Positions 8,185 to 17,164 of a stretch of 64,000 bases of DNA are shown piece by piece; the first letter of the stretch is position 1, and every line of letters starts with the position of its first letter. The DNA comes from a virus. The position numbers and the translations under genes were made by a program. The stretch spans positions 62,001 to 126,000 of IMG/VR virus record IMGVR_UViG_3300036770_007547; one strand, 5' to 3'. The notes under the pieces were generated by a model. That model had not been told where the DNA came from. It saw only the letters and a list, made by a program, of their open reading frames with translations, and made no database searches.

Positions 8185-8945
8185 TGTTGGTCATAGTTTC
8201 TCAATGCCCGATCAAGCCAAGGCAGCACCAAGTCTCTTTGGCGCACTTGGCCATGACGTTGGTAGCTCTGTACCGCAGATTCGGGCAAGAGATCTAATTC
8301 GGCAAGATCCAACCATGTGGTGGTGCGTGGATCTTGCGGCAAGTGTTCGCTGCGATAAACTATGGCATGCAACCAAGGGTCGTCTGACTGTTTGAGAAAG
8401 AATCCATCTCGACAGTCAAAGCCAGATACAGCCAGGGCATGCATGAGACTCACCAATGTCCAATTGTAATACACATGGTCTCTCTGATCAAACGCCTGTG
8501 TGTTGTATTCGATGTTGGTGTATTGCGGCAGTATCAGCACCAACATGCCATTGGCATTCATCATCGATCGCCAATTGCGCAAGGTATCCAGGGGTCTCAG
8601 CGCATATTGGAAAGCGTCATGGCACCATATCACATCGTAGTGATGTCGTAGATCGACTATGGGTTGCTCGAAATCATGACATATGAACCCGGTGTTTCGA
8701 TGTCTCACCACTTGTCCGGGCTCTACTGTGAGGTCCACACCGGTACAACGTATGTTCAACGGCGCCGATCTTTCGTCGCGTGTGGTACGAGTAGACCACC
8801 ATCCCAGGTCTAGGCCTGACCCCGATCCCATGTCGCACACAGTACCAATGCTCTCCATGAAATCATCGTACTCGTACAGTGCTTCAAGTGTGCGCAGGCT
8901 GTGTTCGTGGCTTTCTTGCTCGGATGTAAAATACGTTCTCATCAT
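8181..8945 (-). CDS. Class I SAM-dependent methyltransferase
   Basis: The 254-aa protein has motif I at about residues 36-46 (VCDMGSGSGLDLG) and VIWCHDAFQYALRPLDTL where Methyltransf_11-type enzymes carry D-hh-hhh. The motif I acid is followed by GSGSG rather than GCGxG, which is common. The substrate is unknown; the glycosyltransferase next door points to a sugar. The start overlaps the end of uvsY by 4 bases (ATGA). Confidence 0.8.
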   Translation of the reverse strand: MMRTYFTSEQESHEHSLRTLEALYEYDDFMESIGTVCDMGSGSGLDLGWWSTRTTRDERSAPLNIRCTGVDLTVEPGQVVRHRNTGFICHDFEQPIVDLRHHYDVIWCHDAFQYALRPLDTLRNWRSMMNANGMLVLILPQYTNIEYNTQAFDQRDHVYYNWTLVSLMHALAVSGFDCRDGFFLKQSDDPWLHAIVYRSEHLPQDPRTTTWLDLAELDLLPESAVQSYQRHGQVRQRDLVLPWLDRALRNYDQQ

Positions 8946-9394
8946 ACCGATGCATCCTCCATGCCAGCAGTCCTCAATCTAACGATGTGACCACTCATCC
9001 ATTGCTTGCTGTCCAGACCCTTCATGATGCCCAACCACCGATTGCGTAGATAGGCCACTTCGTTGATGATGGTTTCAAAGTCAATGACTTCGTCTTCGCC
9101 GTCCACGTATTTCTCAGCATCACGAGCCGTGAGTGCCCGGGCATAGCCTTCCAGATATTTCTGGAAGTGTCGCCTGCGTATCTTCCTGAGCTGTATGTTG
9201 AGATAGTTGAGCACGGCTTCGATCTCTTGGAGTTGATTGAATCTGAACTCGGTGATGCCCGGGAGTTCTTTGATGTTGCGCTCCACCAACCCCCCGATTC
9301 GGCATTCTGCTTTGGCTGACTCAAGCTCGTTTTCATAGTGCGTGATGAAATCAGGGATGGCACCAAGATCGCTGGTGATTCGTCTAAGCCACAT
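8942..9394 (-). CDS. uvsY: UvsY-like recombination mediator
   Basis: I place the start at ATG 9394, giving 150 aa (MWLRRITSDLGAIPDF), because GAGG lies 8 bases upstream and the longer frame reads into the previous gene. The C-terminal part, with RNRWLGIMKGLDSKQW and HIVRLRTAGMEDA, matches the UvsY proteins of marine T4-like phages; T4 UvsY is 137 aa. UvsY loads the recombinase UvsX onto gp32-covered single-stranded DNA. The gene lies in the uvsX transcript, three genes downstream. Confidence 0.85.
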   Translation of the reverse strand: MWLRRITSDLGAIPDFITHYENELESAKAECRIGGLVERNIKELPGITEFRFNQLQEIEAVLNYLNIQLRKIRRRHFQKYLEGYARALTARDAEKYVDGEDEVIDFETIINEVAYLRNRWLGIMKGLDSKQWMSGHIVRLRTAGMEDASV

Positions 9395-10646
9395 TTTTTG
9401 CCTCGTCGAGATAGGTAGTAAATTGTTCGAGCCATGGAAAAAGTTCTCTCCAATTGGTGCCACGACGTCGGTCTTTCTCGTCGAGGTACACCAATAGATT
9501 CCGTATCTGTTCAGGCACCGGTCCGGTGCTCCGACTCTTTAGGTATATACCATGCATGTTGGCCCAGGCCAAACGATTTTCATCAGTGTCTTGTGGCATG
9601 AGTCCTAGTATTTCTTGCCAGCGATCTTCAAACACATCACCGCCCAAGATGTTGATCTTGAGATACTCGGGATTGGGGCTGGCATCTGAAAACCAGTGCC
9701 CGATGTGCCGTTGTTTCCGCCATTCTGCCAATCGTCGCAGCAACTCGGGCATAGAGGGCAGTGTGAGTGGGGTGATGGTCTGGCTGATGTGCAATTTCAA
9801 CCACGGTTGTTGGCACAGATATTCAAAATTTTCTTGCCATTGTTTGAGATCTATGCCCCATCGCACATATTCTTGTTCAGGCCCCCAACAGTCGATGCTG
9901 GCGCTGACATCGATACGGCGAAGACGCTCGTTCAGGATCAACTGCTTCCATTGTTCCACATAGGATTCCAATCGAGATCTGGGTATCATGAGATTGGTGA
10001 CCACATTGAGATCGCAGTCAGGATTGGGCTGTTGCCAGATACGATCCAGCAGCTCCTGGAACTCGCGCATCAACAACGGTTCCCCGCCCAAGACATGCAG
10101 CCTGCGCAGTTTGGGAAAGCCGGTTTCAAACCATTTCCAGAACGACGGTGCTAAATCCCGATACTGATTTTGATGCGGTTCCAGTCGTACTCCCAGTTTC
10201 TGGAACGCACCGTGTTTGATGTTTTCTTGATTGATGCTGCTGCTGAGCCTGGGACTGCAATACAAGCATGCGAGGTTACAGGTGTTGCTGAACAACACAT
10301 CTATCACTGTGGGGTCGACTTGGGTGGCAGTGGCATCAGCATCCAGCTCGGGTGGACTGATCCTAGGCATGTCTAGATGCCGCATGCGATCACTGACTCC
10401 ACCTTCTTGCTCGATGCCACGACAATATCCACAATTGGTGTCAGGCCAGTCACCACGTAACATGGCCTCACGATCGGTTATTTTCGATTCAGTGTTGTGG
10501 AATTGGTCAAAGTTTTCGGGAGTGATCGTTGACAACGAAGTACGCCAGCAACTGGCTGTGGTGCCCGAATTGAGGTACAGGGTGCTCCAGGCCCATTTGA
10601 GCTGGCAGGCTGTGGCAGTGCGTATCGGGAAAACACGATCTGGCAC
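9384..10646 (-). CDS. Radical SAM protein (twitch-domain type)
   Basis: The 420-aa protein has CNLACLYC (CxxxCxxC, about residues 127-134), which binds the SAM-cleaving 4Fe-4S cluster, followed by LHVLGGEPLL, the GGE SAM-binding motif. A second pair, CGYC at about 75-78, could hold an extra metal site or be structural. The start is GTG directly after the stop of the acidic gene (TGAGTG), with GAGGA upstream. Such genes recur in marine myoviruses; the substrate is unknown. It sits between uvsX and uvsY, so it is likely transcribed with the recombination genes. Confidence 0.85.
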   Translation of the reverse strand: MPDRVFPIRTATACQLKWAWSTLYLNSGTTASCWRTSLSTITPENFDQFHNTESKITDREAMLRGDWPDTNCGYCRGIEQEGGVSDRMRHLDMPRISPPELDADATATQVDPTVIDVLFSNTCNLACLYCSPRLSSSINQENIKHGAFQKLGVRLEPHQNQYRDLAPSFWKWFETGFPKLRRLHVLGGEPLLMREFQELLDRIWQQPNPDCDLNVVTNLMIPRSRLESYVEQWKQLILNERLRRIDVSASIDCWGPEQEYVRWGIDLKQWQENFEYLCQQPWLKLHISQTITPLTLPSMPELLRRLAEWRKQRHIGHWFSDASPNPEYLKINILGGDVFEDRWQEILGLMPQDTDENRLAWANMHGIYLKSRSTGPVPEQIRNLLVYLDEKDRRRGTNWRELFPWLEQFTTYLDEAKNVA

Positions 10647-10892
10647 TCAATCTTCCTCGTAATCCTCTTCGTCATAGTCGTAGTCATCGCCATCATCACC
10701 GCCATCATCACCAAATTGATCGAGACTGCGTTTGATGTCGGTGTCGCCACGGAAAGCATCACGAATCTCTTGGCTTGACACATCGTTGTCGATCAGAATA
10801 TTCACCAACGAATCGGCTGCTTCAGTGCGATCAGTGACGATGATAAATCTCTTGAGCTCTTCCCAAGCATCTGCTACTAGATTCAAAGACAT
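10647..10892 (-). CDS. Small conserved phage protein with acidic tail
   Basis: The 81-aa protein has a helical N-terminal part (VADAWEELKRFIIVTDRTEA) and a tail of almost only Asp, Glu, Gly and Tyr from about residue 59. It resembles the small proteins encoded next to uvsX in cyanophages, whose function is not known. The acidic tail could mimic nucleic acid or dock on a basic partner such as UvsX or gp32 (inference). AAGGAG precedes the ATG, and the gene lies 9 bases downstream of uvsX. Confidence 0.75.
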   Translation of the reverse strand: MSLNLVADAWEELKRFIIVTDRTEAADSLVNILIDNDVSSQEIRDAFRGDTDIKRSLDQFGDDGGDDGDDYDYDEEDYEED

Positions 10893-10901
10893 TTTTGCTC
10901 C

Positions 10902-11957
10902 TTATTGTTGTTCAGTTTCTTCTTCTTTGTTGGTGGTGGCCGGTTCCTGGAAATCGCGCATGACTTTGTCCAAACAGCCATCCTCGTTGGATTCCCATCC
11001 TTTGCGAAAGTATTTGATGATCTCACCATCTGAGGTCACAAACATCAGCTTGTTGCCATCCTTTTTCAACATGCCTTTCTTTTCAGCAAGATCCACCAAG
11101 CCTGAATAGGGATTCATGCCGGTCTCGTAAGGGATCTTGACCTGCACGCCTTCAAATGGTTTGGCATAGCGTGTTTTCATGACCTTACAAGCCGATCTGA
11201 TGCCCATGACATCGGAGATCTTGTTGCCATCTTCGTCCTCTTTGAGCTTGAGCTTGCGCATGGCTACCACGATGCTTGATGCATAGATAAAGCCCTGGCC
11301 GCCCGAGATCTTGTCATCGGGGTCGAACATGTCTTGGCTGGCATAGGTATGGTTGGTACAAACCATGCCTACTCCATATGCGCCAAACATATTTACACAA
11401 TTTCGCACCAAAGCTGTGAGGCTCTTGGCCTTGCGACCCAGATCACCCTTCATGTCACCGCTCTCAAATTGGTTCACGTCCGTGGGTGTCAGCAACATGC
11501 CCAAGCTGTCGATCACAAACAACACCTTGGGTCGATCTTCTGCGGCCAGGGACTTGTAGTCGCTCATGAACGTGGAGATGGTCTTGGCTACATCATCCAC
11601 CATGGCCATGCTGAGTTTGAGCAGCTTGCCTTCGTCGGTGCTCACTCCTAGAGCATGCAACCATGCTTCGTCGAGAGCATTTTCTGTGTCCACCAACACC
11701 ACGAAGATGCCCTGTTCCTGAGCATTCTTGATGATGTTTCCGCTGCAGATATAGCTCTTGCCTGCACCCGACTCGCCGGCGAACACAGTGACCTTGCCCA
11801 GTGGGATGCCACGATTGAAGTCACCCGAGATCAGGTAGTTGAGTGCGTAGTTGCCGGTGCTGATCCAGTCAGTGGGATCATTGAAGCCGATGCTGAGACC
11901 ATCAATACTTTTGGTGATCTCTTTGCGGAATTTGCTTACATCAAACGGTTTAGCCAT
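10902..11957 (-). CDS. uvsX: UvsX RecA-like recombinase
   Basis: The 351-aa protein is a RecA-family strand-exchange ATPase: Walker A GESGAGKS at residues 61-68, Walker B VLFVIDSLGM near 145-154, and the KSIDGLSIGFNDPTDWISTG N-terminus typical of phage UvsX. It coats single-stranded DNA with help from UvsY and gp32 and drives recombination-dependent replication. The C-terminus is acidic (TNKEEETEQQ). AAGAGG stands 9 bases before the ATG. A near-consensus sigma70 promoter lies 40-70 bases upstream, so this is the head of an operon running through uvsY into the glycan genes. Confidence 0.97.
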   Translation of the reverse strand: MAKPFDVSKFRKEITKSIDGLSIGFNDPTDWISTGNYALNYLISGDFNRGIPLGKVTVFAGESGAGKSYICSGNIIKNAQEQGIFVVLVDTENALDEAWLHALGVSTDEGKLLKLSMAMVDDVAKTISTFMSDYKSLAAEDRPKVLFVIDSLGMLLTPTDVNQFESGDMKGDLGRKAKSLTALVRNCVNMFGAYGVGMVCTNHTYASQDMFDPDDKISGGQGFIYASSIVVAMRKLKLKEDEDGNKISDVMGIRSACKVMKTRYAKPFEGVQVKIPYETGMNPYSGLVDLAEKKGMLKKDGNKLMFVTSDGEIIKYFRKGWESNEDGCLDKVMRDFQEPATTNKEEETEQQ

Positions 11958-11999
11958 GATTTGCCTCTTTCTCTAAATTTTAACCACATCAATGATGTT

Positions 12000-12028
12000 A
12001 GTATACTGCATTTATTCCCAGCTGTCAA
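12000..12028 (-). promoter_or_regulatory. Strong sigma70-type promoter for uvsX
   Basis: Read on the minus strand, TTGACA (12028-12023), a 17-base spacer and TATACT (12005-12000) give a consensus -35 and five of six -10 bases. The predicted start near 11993 leaves a leader of about 36 bases before the uvsX ATG. The -35 lies inside the end of the upstream gene. Confidence 0.85.
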
Positions 12029-13211
12029 TGCCCAACGGATATCTAGGTCGATAGCCAAAAACTTCACAGCATTCGCGCTGTATGTGATCGGGCAAGCTCG
12101 AAAATTCTTGTTCGTTGTCGCAATCTGGCCAACTGGCATCTCGGACGCGATAGTAAAATTCCCACCATTTTTTGCGCCTGAGATACAAGGGTACCAATCT
12201 TTTGGCCGGAGTCGATGTGTCCAATTCGCTGTGTACCTGTTGTATCACTTGCCAATCTCGTTGCATCCAATACTGCAATCTCTGATAGTTGTATTCCACA
12301 TCCTCCCGGACGCGATCGGCTATCACATGCATGTTCTCCAACAACCAAGCTGTGCATTGTACCACAGCATCCAGGCGCTGTTCTAGGTCAGGAATCATGT
12401 CATAGGTCTGTCGGGGCAGATATTCCTCGAAGGTGCGGAATCCGCGTCTTCGCAGATAATCCAGGATTCCGGGACTGCTACCTATCACCAAAAATGGTTG
12501 GCGATTGGCCATGGTCTGCCAGGTTTTCTCTGTCACGATGCCGCGTGTGGATTCATTGGTCTCGCACACGATCCTAAAGGATGTGTCTCGGTACAACCGC
12601 CAATCGAACCAATCACCGTCGCGATGCAGATTCAGCTCAGAATCAAGATCAGCAAAAGCACCATCGGGATCGCGCACATGATTGGCCACGAATTTCTTGT
12701 ATTCGCGATCTGTGAGTTCGGGAATAAACTCACGGGCCTGGGCCAGCTGATCCGGATAACCGGGCAAGCTCCATGTGGCACGATCCAACAACGATGCCTG
12801 TTGCAATTTCCACAACAGTCTCATGCGACTGGCATGGTTGGCTTTGCCCAACAACACCAAGAAACGTCCGGTATGGGCGTTCCAGCTGGGATTGAACTTG
12901 ACCATTCGCCATTCTTCGAGATGCAGGCGCAAAATGTGTAGATCAAAATCCACATAACGTACCTGTTTTCCCAGCAGATGCTTGAGCTCGGCATGGTAAT
13001 CAAACCCGTCCTGCAACAGCCAGATCGCTGAACGATCCGTGTCATACACTTTTACCATGTTCACGATCTCGACCAATGCATGTGGTGTCAGGTACTCGAG
13101 GCTCCAGAGAAGACCGCGACGATTTCTTGGTTTGAGCCGGTACCACTCTTGTATCTTCAACGGATGCGTGCCCAACAAGTGCATCTGATAGGGATAGTAT
13201 GCATCACTCAT
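12012..13211 (-). CDS. Putative GT10-like glycosyltransferase
   Basis: The 399-aa protein carries GIVTEKTWQTMANRQPFLV and SPGILDYLRRRGFRTFEEY around residues 225-265. A TEK motif followed by hydrophobic residues and a glycine-rich turn recalls the nucleotide-sugar end of GT10 fucosyltransferases, and similar genes are common in marine phages. The N-terminal 200 residues are not recognised. The 325-aa gene upstream is a divergent paralogue. The two genes overlap by 8 bases. The stop codon lies inside the uvsX promoter spacer. Confidence 0.6.
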   Translation of the reverse strand: MSDAYYPYQMHLLGTHPLKIQEWYRLKPRNRRGLLWSLEYLTPHALVEIVNMVKVYDTDRSAIWLLQDGFDYHAELKHLLGKQVRYVDFDLHILRLHLEEWRMVKFNPSWNAHTGRFLVLLGKANHASRMRLLWKLQQASLLDRATWSLPGYPDQLAQAREFIPELTDREYKKFVANHVRDPDGAFADLDSELNLHRDGDWFDWRLYRDTSFRIVCETNESTRGIVTEKTWQTMANRQPFLVIGSSPGILDYLRRRGFRTFEEYLPRQTYDMIPDLEQRLDAVVQCTAWLLENMHVIADRVREDVEYNYQRLQYWMQRDWQVIQQVHSELDTSTPAKRLVPLYLRRKKWWEFYYRVRDASWPDCDNEQEFSSLPDHIQRECCEVFGYRPRYPLGIDSWE

Positions 13212-14181
13212 GGTACTGATACCTCAAAGTCATGTGATGTTCGAGGTCCCCGCTGTAAAACCAGTCATAGTTGTGTTCGATGTTGTCAAGCTCGATTTGA
13301 TAGAGATCTCTCCAGTCCGCGGAATCCAAGTTGGAAAATCTAGACAGCATGTCCAACAGCAAAACCAGGCGCTTGACTGGATTGGGCTCGAGATCGAAAC
13401 TGTAGTCAAAAACTCCGCGATAGAGCCGGAATCCCCAATAGCGTTCGAGATAATGATGCCAACCGGGTTGAGCATAGGCCACAAACAATCCACGAGTGGA
13501 GATGCTGTGGAGGAATTTTTCAGTGATGAATGGCTCGTGCGTGGTAGACATGCTCTCGCTGACCACATGCACGAAACTGGTGGTCAAGGCCGATTCCAAC
13601 ACTTGTGCATTGTGCTCATGGCGTCCGCGATCATAGTTCATGGAATTCTGGACTGAAAAAAACTCGGGACTGTTTTTCCCAATGAAAAATTTGCGCCAGT
13701 ATCGATCATCGCTGCCAGTGAAATCTTGTATGTGCCCGTCCACGATGGCAGAGTCAAATGCGAAATTTTTGGTCACTCTCAAGGCATCGTACCAGCCGCG
13801 TCGATGCAAGGCTGCGGTGAGCAACCGACGTCCCACGTGCGGACTACCATTGAAACTGCAAAGAAAAGCCTGGAACTTGTGATCTGGATGCACGCGATAA
13901 CTCAACATGCGTTGCCAGAGGTATTCACGTATGATGTTTACCGGATAAGAAAGGCTGATGTGTGGATAGTTGCACTGTATGTGCGGCAAGGGAAGATATG
14001 GTGTAGACACACAGAGCGTGCGTCCCCGGCGCTGTGCTTCGCCTTCGATGCGATCTAATATGAGATTTCTTCCTCGATGATCGATGCCATCGAGATGATC
14101 GCCCAGCAAAAAGACATCCGGCAGTTGGGCTAGATCTGCCGGAGTCTTGGTTTCATTCCAGGGAGGTTGTATGCAAAGCAT
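13204..14181 (-). CDS. Putative GT10-like glycosyltransferase, paralogue of the next gene
   Basis: The 325-aa protein has HVVSESMSTTHEPFITEKFL then STRGLFVAYAQPGWHHYLER, the same TEK plus turn arrangement as the 399-aa neighbour, and a C-terminal LYQIELDNIEHNYDWFYS like its DVEYNYQRLQYW. It probably transfers a sugar to a surface glycan. The ATG overlaps the symporter stop (TGATG), so it is translationally coupled to it. The donor sugar is unknown. Confidence 0.6.
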   Translation of the reverse strand: MLCIQPPWNETKTPADLAQLPDVFLLGDHLDGIDHRGRNLILDRIEGEAQRRGRTLCVSTPYLPLPHIQCNYPHISLSYPVNIIREYLWQRMLSYRVHPDHKFQAFLCSFNGSPHVGRRLLTAALHRRGWYDALRVTKNFAFDSAIVDGHIQDFTGSDDRYWRKFFIGKNSPEFFSVQNSMNYDRGRHEHNAQVLESALTTSFVHVVSESMSTTHEPFITEKFLHSISTRGLFVAYAQPGWHHYLERYWGFRLYRGVFDYSFDLEPNPVKRLVLLLDMLSRFSNLDSADWRDLYQIELDNIEHNYDWFYSGDLEHHMTLRYQYHE

Positions 14182-15554
14182 CAGGCAAGTTTGGGAACAC
14201 TCCGACGATCTAGAATGATGCCCAGGGCCGGCAGTGCTATCATGATGGCACTAAACATCCAACGCTCCAATGGCAGCGCATTGAAGTGTCCAAGCACTCC
14301 CACGACTATGGCGGCCAACACACCCCAAAGCATGAATCGTACTTGTGCCTGATGACGACTGAACACTCCATACAACACCGGCGCGATGGTCAGCAATCGT
14401 GCTGTACCAAACGTGATAAAAATGATCCAGATGTCGATCTTGAACAGAGCGATCACCGTGGTCACTAGAGCGATAAACACCATGGCGATGCGGCTCACCT
14501 TCACAGCATCACGGTCCGGCATGAAGTCGTTGCTGATGATGCTACCAAAACTGTTGTAGGCTGTGTCAATGGTAGATGCCGAGGCTGCCAGGAATGCCAG
14601 GGTGATCAAGACCAGCCCCCATTGCCCGAGCAAGAACTCACTGACCATGGTACCAGCCAGCTTGGGATCTTTGACTTCGAGTCCAAGCGGAACTGCCGAG
14701 CCTGCCATGATGCCAAATCCGATCAGGATCACTAGATAGATGGGGATGCTCAACAAAAAAGCCCGACGTATCTTGGAAACATCATTGGCGGCAAAGATCC
14801 TTTGGTAAAATCCGTTGTCGTTGAGCGAACTGCCTACCAAGATAAAAATGGTCATGATGCCGATGTTGGTCACTGTGGCTGGGTCCCACAGACTCACATT
14901 GGTCTTGGTCTGCACTGCGTCCCACACTGTGCCAAACCCACCGGCTGCTGCCACGGCAGCACCGCCGAGCCCCACTGCGATCAACAGCATCACACCAGTC
15001 TGCAACATGTCGGTCCTGATACTGCTTTTGAGTCCGCCCCACAGCGAGTACAACAACACGATGGCGGCCACACCAATCACCACCGCTTCGTAGGTGATCG
15101 AACTCTTGCCCACGTAAGTGGCGATACCACCAAATGCTGTGAGATTGGCTACCACGGCATTGAGAACACCAAACAACATCACGGCCTGGAATATACGGGT
15201 GAGAGTGGTGCTGCCATAACGCTCTTGTATGAATCCACTCAGCGTGAACTGTCGATTGTTTTGAGCCAGGAGACTGCTTGACACAGCACTCATCATCAAC
15301 AACACTATCACCGTGGGCAAAATGAACCAGAAGAATCCAGCGAAACCTTTGGTAAACACAAAGGCGCTGACCATGACAAACGCGAACAAGTGTATCCAAG
15401 ATGCCACGATGCTGCTGCTGAGTTCGGTGACACCCACGTCGCGGTTGCTGAGTAAGTAGCCCACTTTGCTGTCTCGAAACTGGCTGCCGATGTTCCAGGA
15501 ACTCAACAGCATGAGTCCAGCAAACAAGGCCAGTGCTATCAGGAATGCATCCAT
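14181..15554 (-). CDS. Sodium:solute symporter (SSS family)
   Basis: The 457-aa protein is almost entirely hydrophobic with roughly 12-13 membrane segments. Family signatures visible are LYSLWGGLKSSIRTDMLQTG (about residues 165-185), QRIFAANDVSKIRRAF (about 248-263) and AASASTIDTAYNSFGSII (about 325-342). These match the LeuT-fold Na+/solute symporters (PutP, urea and monocarboxylate carriers). Substrate is not deducible; the acid ligase upstream makes a carboxylate plausible. AGGAG precedes the ATG. It is a full-length inner-membrane carrier in a phage genome, which is very unusual. Codon use looks like its neighbours by eye. Confidence 0.9.
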   Translation of the reverse strand: MDAFLIALALFAGLMLLSSWNIGSQFRDSKVGYLLSNRDVGVTELSSSIVASWIHLFAFVMVSAFVFTKGFAGFFWFILPTVIVLLMMSAVSSSLLAQNNRQFTLSGFIQERYGSTTLTRIFQAVMLFGVLNAVVANLTAFGGIATYVGKSSITYEAVVIGVAAIVLLYSLWGGLKSSIRTDMLQTGVMLLIAVGLGGAAVAAAGGFGTVWDAVQTKTNVSLWDPATVTNIGIMTIFILVGSSLNDNGFYQRIFAANDVSKIRRAFLLSIPIYLVILIGFGIMAGSAVPLGLEVKDPKLAGTMVSEFLLGQWGLVLITLAFLAASASTIDTAYNSFGSIISNDFMPDRDAVKVSRIAMVFIALVTTVIALFKIDIWIIFITFGTARLLTIAPVLYGVFSRHQAQVRFMLWGVLAAIVVGVLGHFNALPLERWMFSAIMIALPALGIILDRRSVPKLA

Positions 15555-15578
15555 TTGTAACTCCTATGTTATATCACT

Positions 15579-16556
15579 TCATTTAGCCGCGATGCGTGGC
15601 TTGGCCCGAAATTCATCCACAGTGGCCAGATAACTACCACACTCACAGCGACCTTTGTAGCTGTAAGAGATATAGTCACCGAGATCGTTGTTGAATATGG
15701 GCAACGTCCAGATATTGGTGAAAAACGAGCGACCATCACGATAAGTCATGTGCGTGAAATCTTCGTTGAAATGCTGGTGTCCGTGGCGGCAGGTCCACAT
15801 GATCTGCCCGATTTCACTGCTGCCATATATGTCATAGATATCGTCCACGCCAAACGCATCCATGAGTCGTTGTTTGTCGGTGATATGACCACCGGTGCTG
15901 ATGATGGCACGGGGTTGTCTTGTAAAGTATTTGCGTGGTTCCATGTCGGCCAATCGATGCAGTTTGCTGGGCGTGCTCATGAACACTGTGACACCGTGAT
16001 CGCGTATGCGCTCTAGTTTGCGTTTCAAACTGGAACTGCGCTCGATGATGACTCGGGCACCGATCACCAGTTGTGCTGCTTCCTCCATGACACGGAATCC
16101 GGCTTGCATGGTTCCCAGGGCCGTGGTCAAAAACACATCATCGTGATCCATGCCCAAGGCCAGCATACCACGTGCTGTGCAGGCCAGGGTTTTCCACCAA
16201 TCGTCTTGGCGATAAGGGAACAATTTGACCGGACCAGTGCTGCCGCTAGAGGTCACTAGATATTCACCAGACTCTAACACTCCGTATGGAGGATCCGACA
16301 ATTGATTGTTGAGCCAGCGATCGGTGGTGGTTTCGGGAACCACACCCAGGTGTTCTGGACTCGTGACCGTGTGATCTCCAAACCAGAAATCACGAGTCAC
16401 CGAGTCCAACTTGTCCAGCGTGTGCATCCAGTTTTGGTCGCGTCGTTGCAACACATGTTCTCGACTCACTAGATGCGCTTGTGAGTCCAACAAAAGTCTC
16501 TGTCGTACCAGCCTGGATAGATCAGAGTATGCGATGTTCGAGGCTGGTTCGATCAT
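15579..16556 (-). CDS. ANL-family acid ligase, PaaK/LuxE-like, lacking C-terminal lid
   Basis: I choose ATG 16556 (325 aa, MIEPASNIAYSDLSRL) because GGAGG stands 4 bases upstream. LVTSSGSTGPVKLF is the ATP-phosphate loop and YGSSEIGQ the A5 motif of adenylate-forming enzymes. The tail NDLGDYISY then CECGSYLATV matches the end of the large domain in phenylacetate-CoA ligases. The protein stops there, so the small C-terminal domain with the second-half catalytic lysine is missing. It may only adenylate an acid, or hand it to a partner. It overlaps the acyltransferase gene upstream by 35 bases. Confidence 0.8.
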   Translation of the reverse strand: MIEPASNIAYSDLSRLVRQRLLLDSQAHLVSREHVLQRRDQNWMHTLDKLDSVTRDFWFGDHTVTSPEHLGVVPETTTDRWLNNQLSDPPYGVLESGEYLVTSSGSTGPVKLFPYRQDDWWKTLACTARGMLALGMDHDDVFLTTALGTMQAGFRVMEEAAQLVIGARVIIERSSSLKRKLERIRDHGVTVFMSTPSKLHRLADMEPRKYFTRQPRAIISTGGHITDKQRLMDAFGVDDIYDIYGSSEIGQIMWTCRHGHQHFNEDFTHMTYRDGRSFFTNIWTLPIFNNDLGDYISYSYKGRCECGSYLATVDEFRAKPRIAAK

Positions 16557-17163
16557 CGATCCTCCGTCGGCCATTGTAGGTACCAGACTCTGAGAGGCTG
16601 TCATATATGGTAGATCCTGATAAGATATTGGTGTAATTGGGTATGATGGTCGTTCCAGTGCGATTCATGATGGAACTGCGCAAACCTATCACTGTGCCTT
16701 GACCGATGCGCGTGTTATTTAAGAAACAATAGGCGCTGACATGGCAAAAGTTTTCCAAAGTCACATAGTGACCAAACTGTATGAATGATGACAGTATCAC
16801 ATGATCCCCGATGTCGATCACTCCACACAATAGATCCACCCAGGAACTCACCAACGTACCACGACCAATTTTCACATCGGGATTGATGGTGTGACTGGTG
16901 TCATGTATGAGACTGAACCAATCCACTCCCTGCGAATCTAGATATTCCACTGCGCTGATCTTGAGAGCGATGTCGCTTCCAAGCATGATGTATTGATATT
17001 GGCTCAGCCAATCTTTGTTTTGTTGCTGTAGTTGTTCCACAGTGTATGAAACGCACGGCCTTGTGGTAGACAACAGTTTCATCATGTGTCTACTCAGCAA
17101 AGCCGTGCCAACAAAGCACAATGGCTTCCCGGTATCATATAGAACCGTGATACCGGGTGTCAT
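16522..17163 (-). CDS. Left-handed beta-helix acyltransferase (PglD/NeuD-like)
   Basis: The 213-aa protein starts with a short nucleotide-binding-like segment (CFVGTALLSRHMMKLL) and then hexapeptide-type turns: INPDVKIGRGTLVSSWVDL, IDIGDHVILSSFIQFGHYV, NTRIGQGTVIGLRSSI. FGHYVTLENFCHVS carries a histidine where PglD has its catalytic base. It ends SGTYNGRRR, like the YxGxPA endings of this family. Family members add acetyl or other acyl groups to aminosugars. Its ATG is separated from the gp32 stop by one base. A dedicated acid ligase gene follows. Confidence 0.8.
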   Translation of the reverse strand: MTPGITVLYDTGKPLCFVGTALLSRHMMKLLSTTRPCVSYTVEQLQQQNKDWLSQYQYIMLGSDIALKISAVEYLDSQGVDWFSLIHDTSHTINPDVKIGRGTLVSSWVDLLCGVIDIGDHVILSSFIQFGHYVTLENFCHVSAYCFLNNTRIGQGTVIGLRSSIMNRTGTTIIPNYTNILSGSTIYDSLSESGTYNGRRRIDDRTSLEHRIL

Positions 17164-17164
17164 G

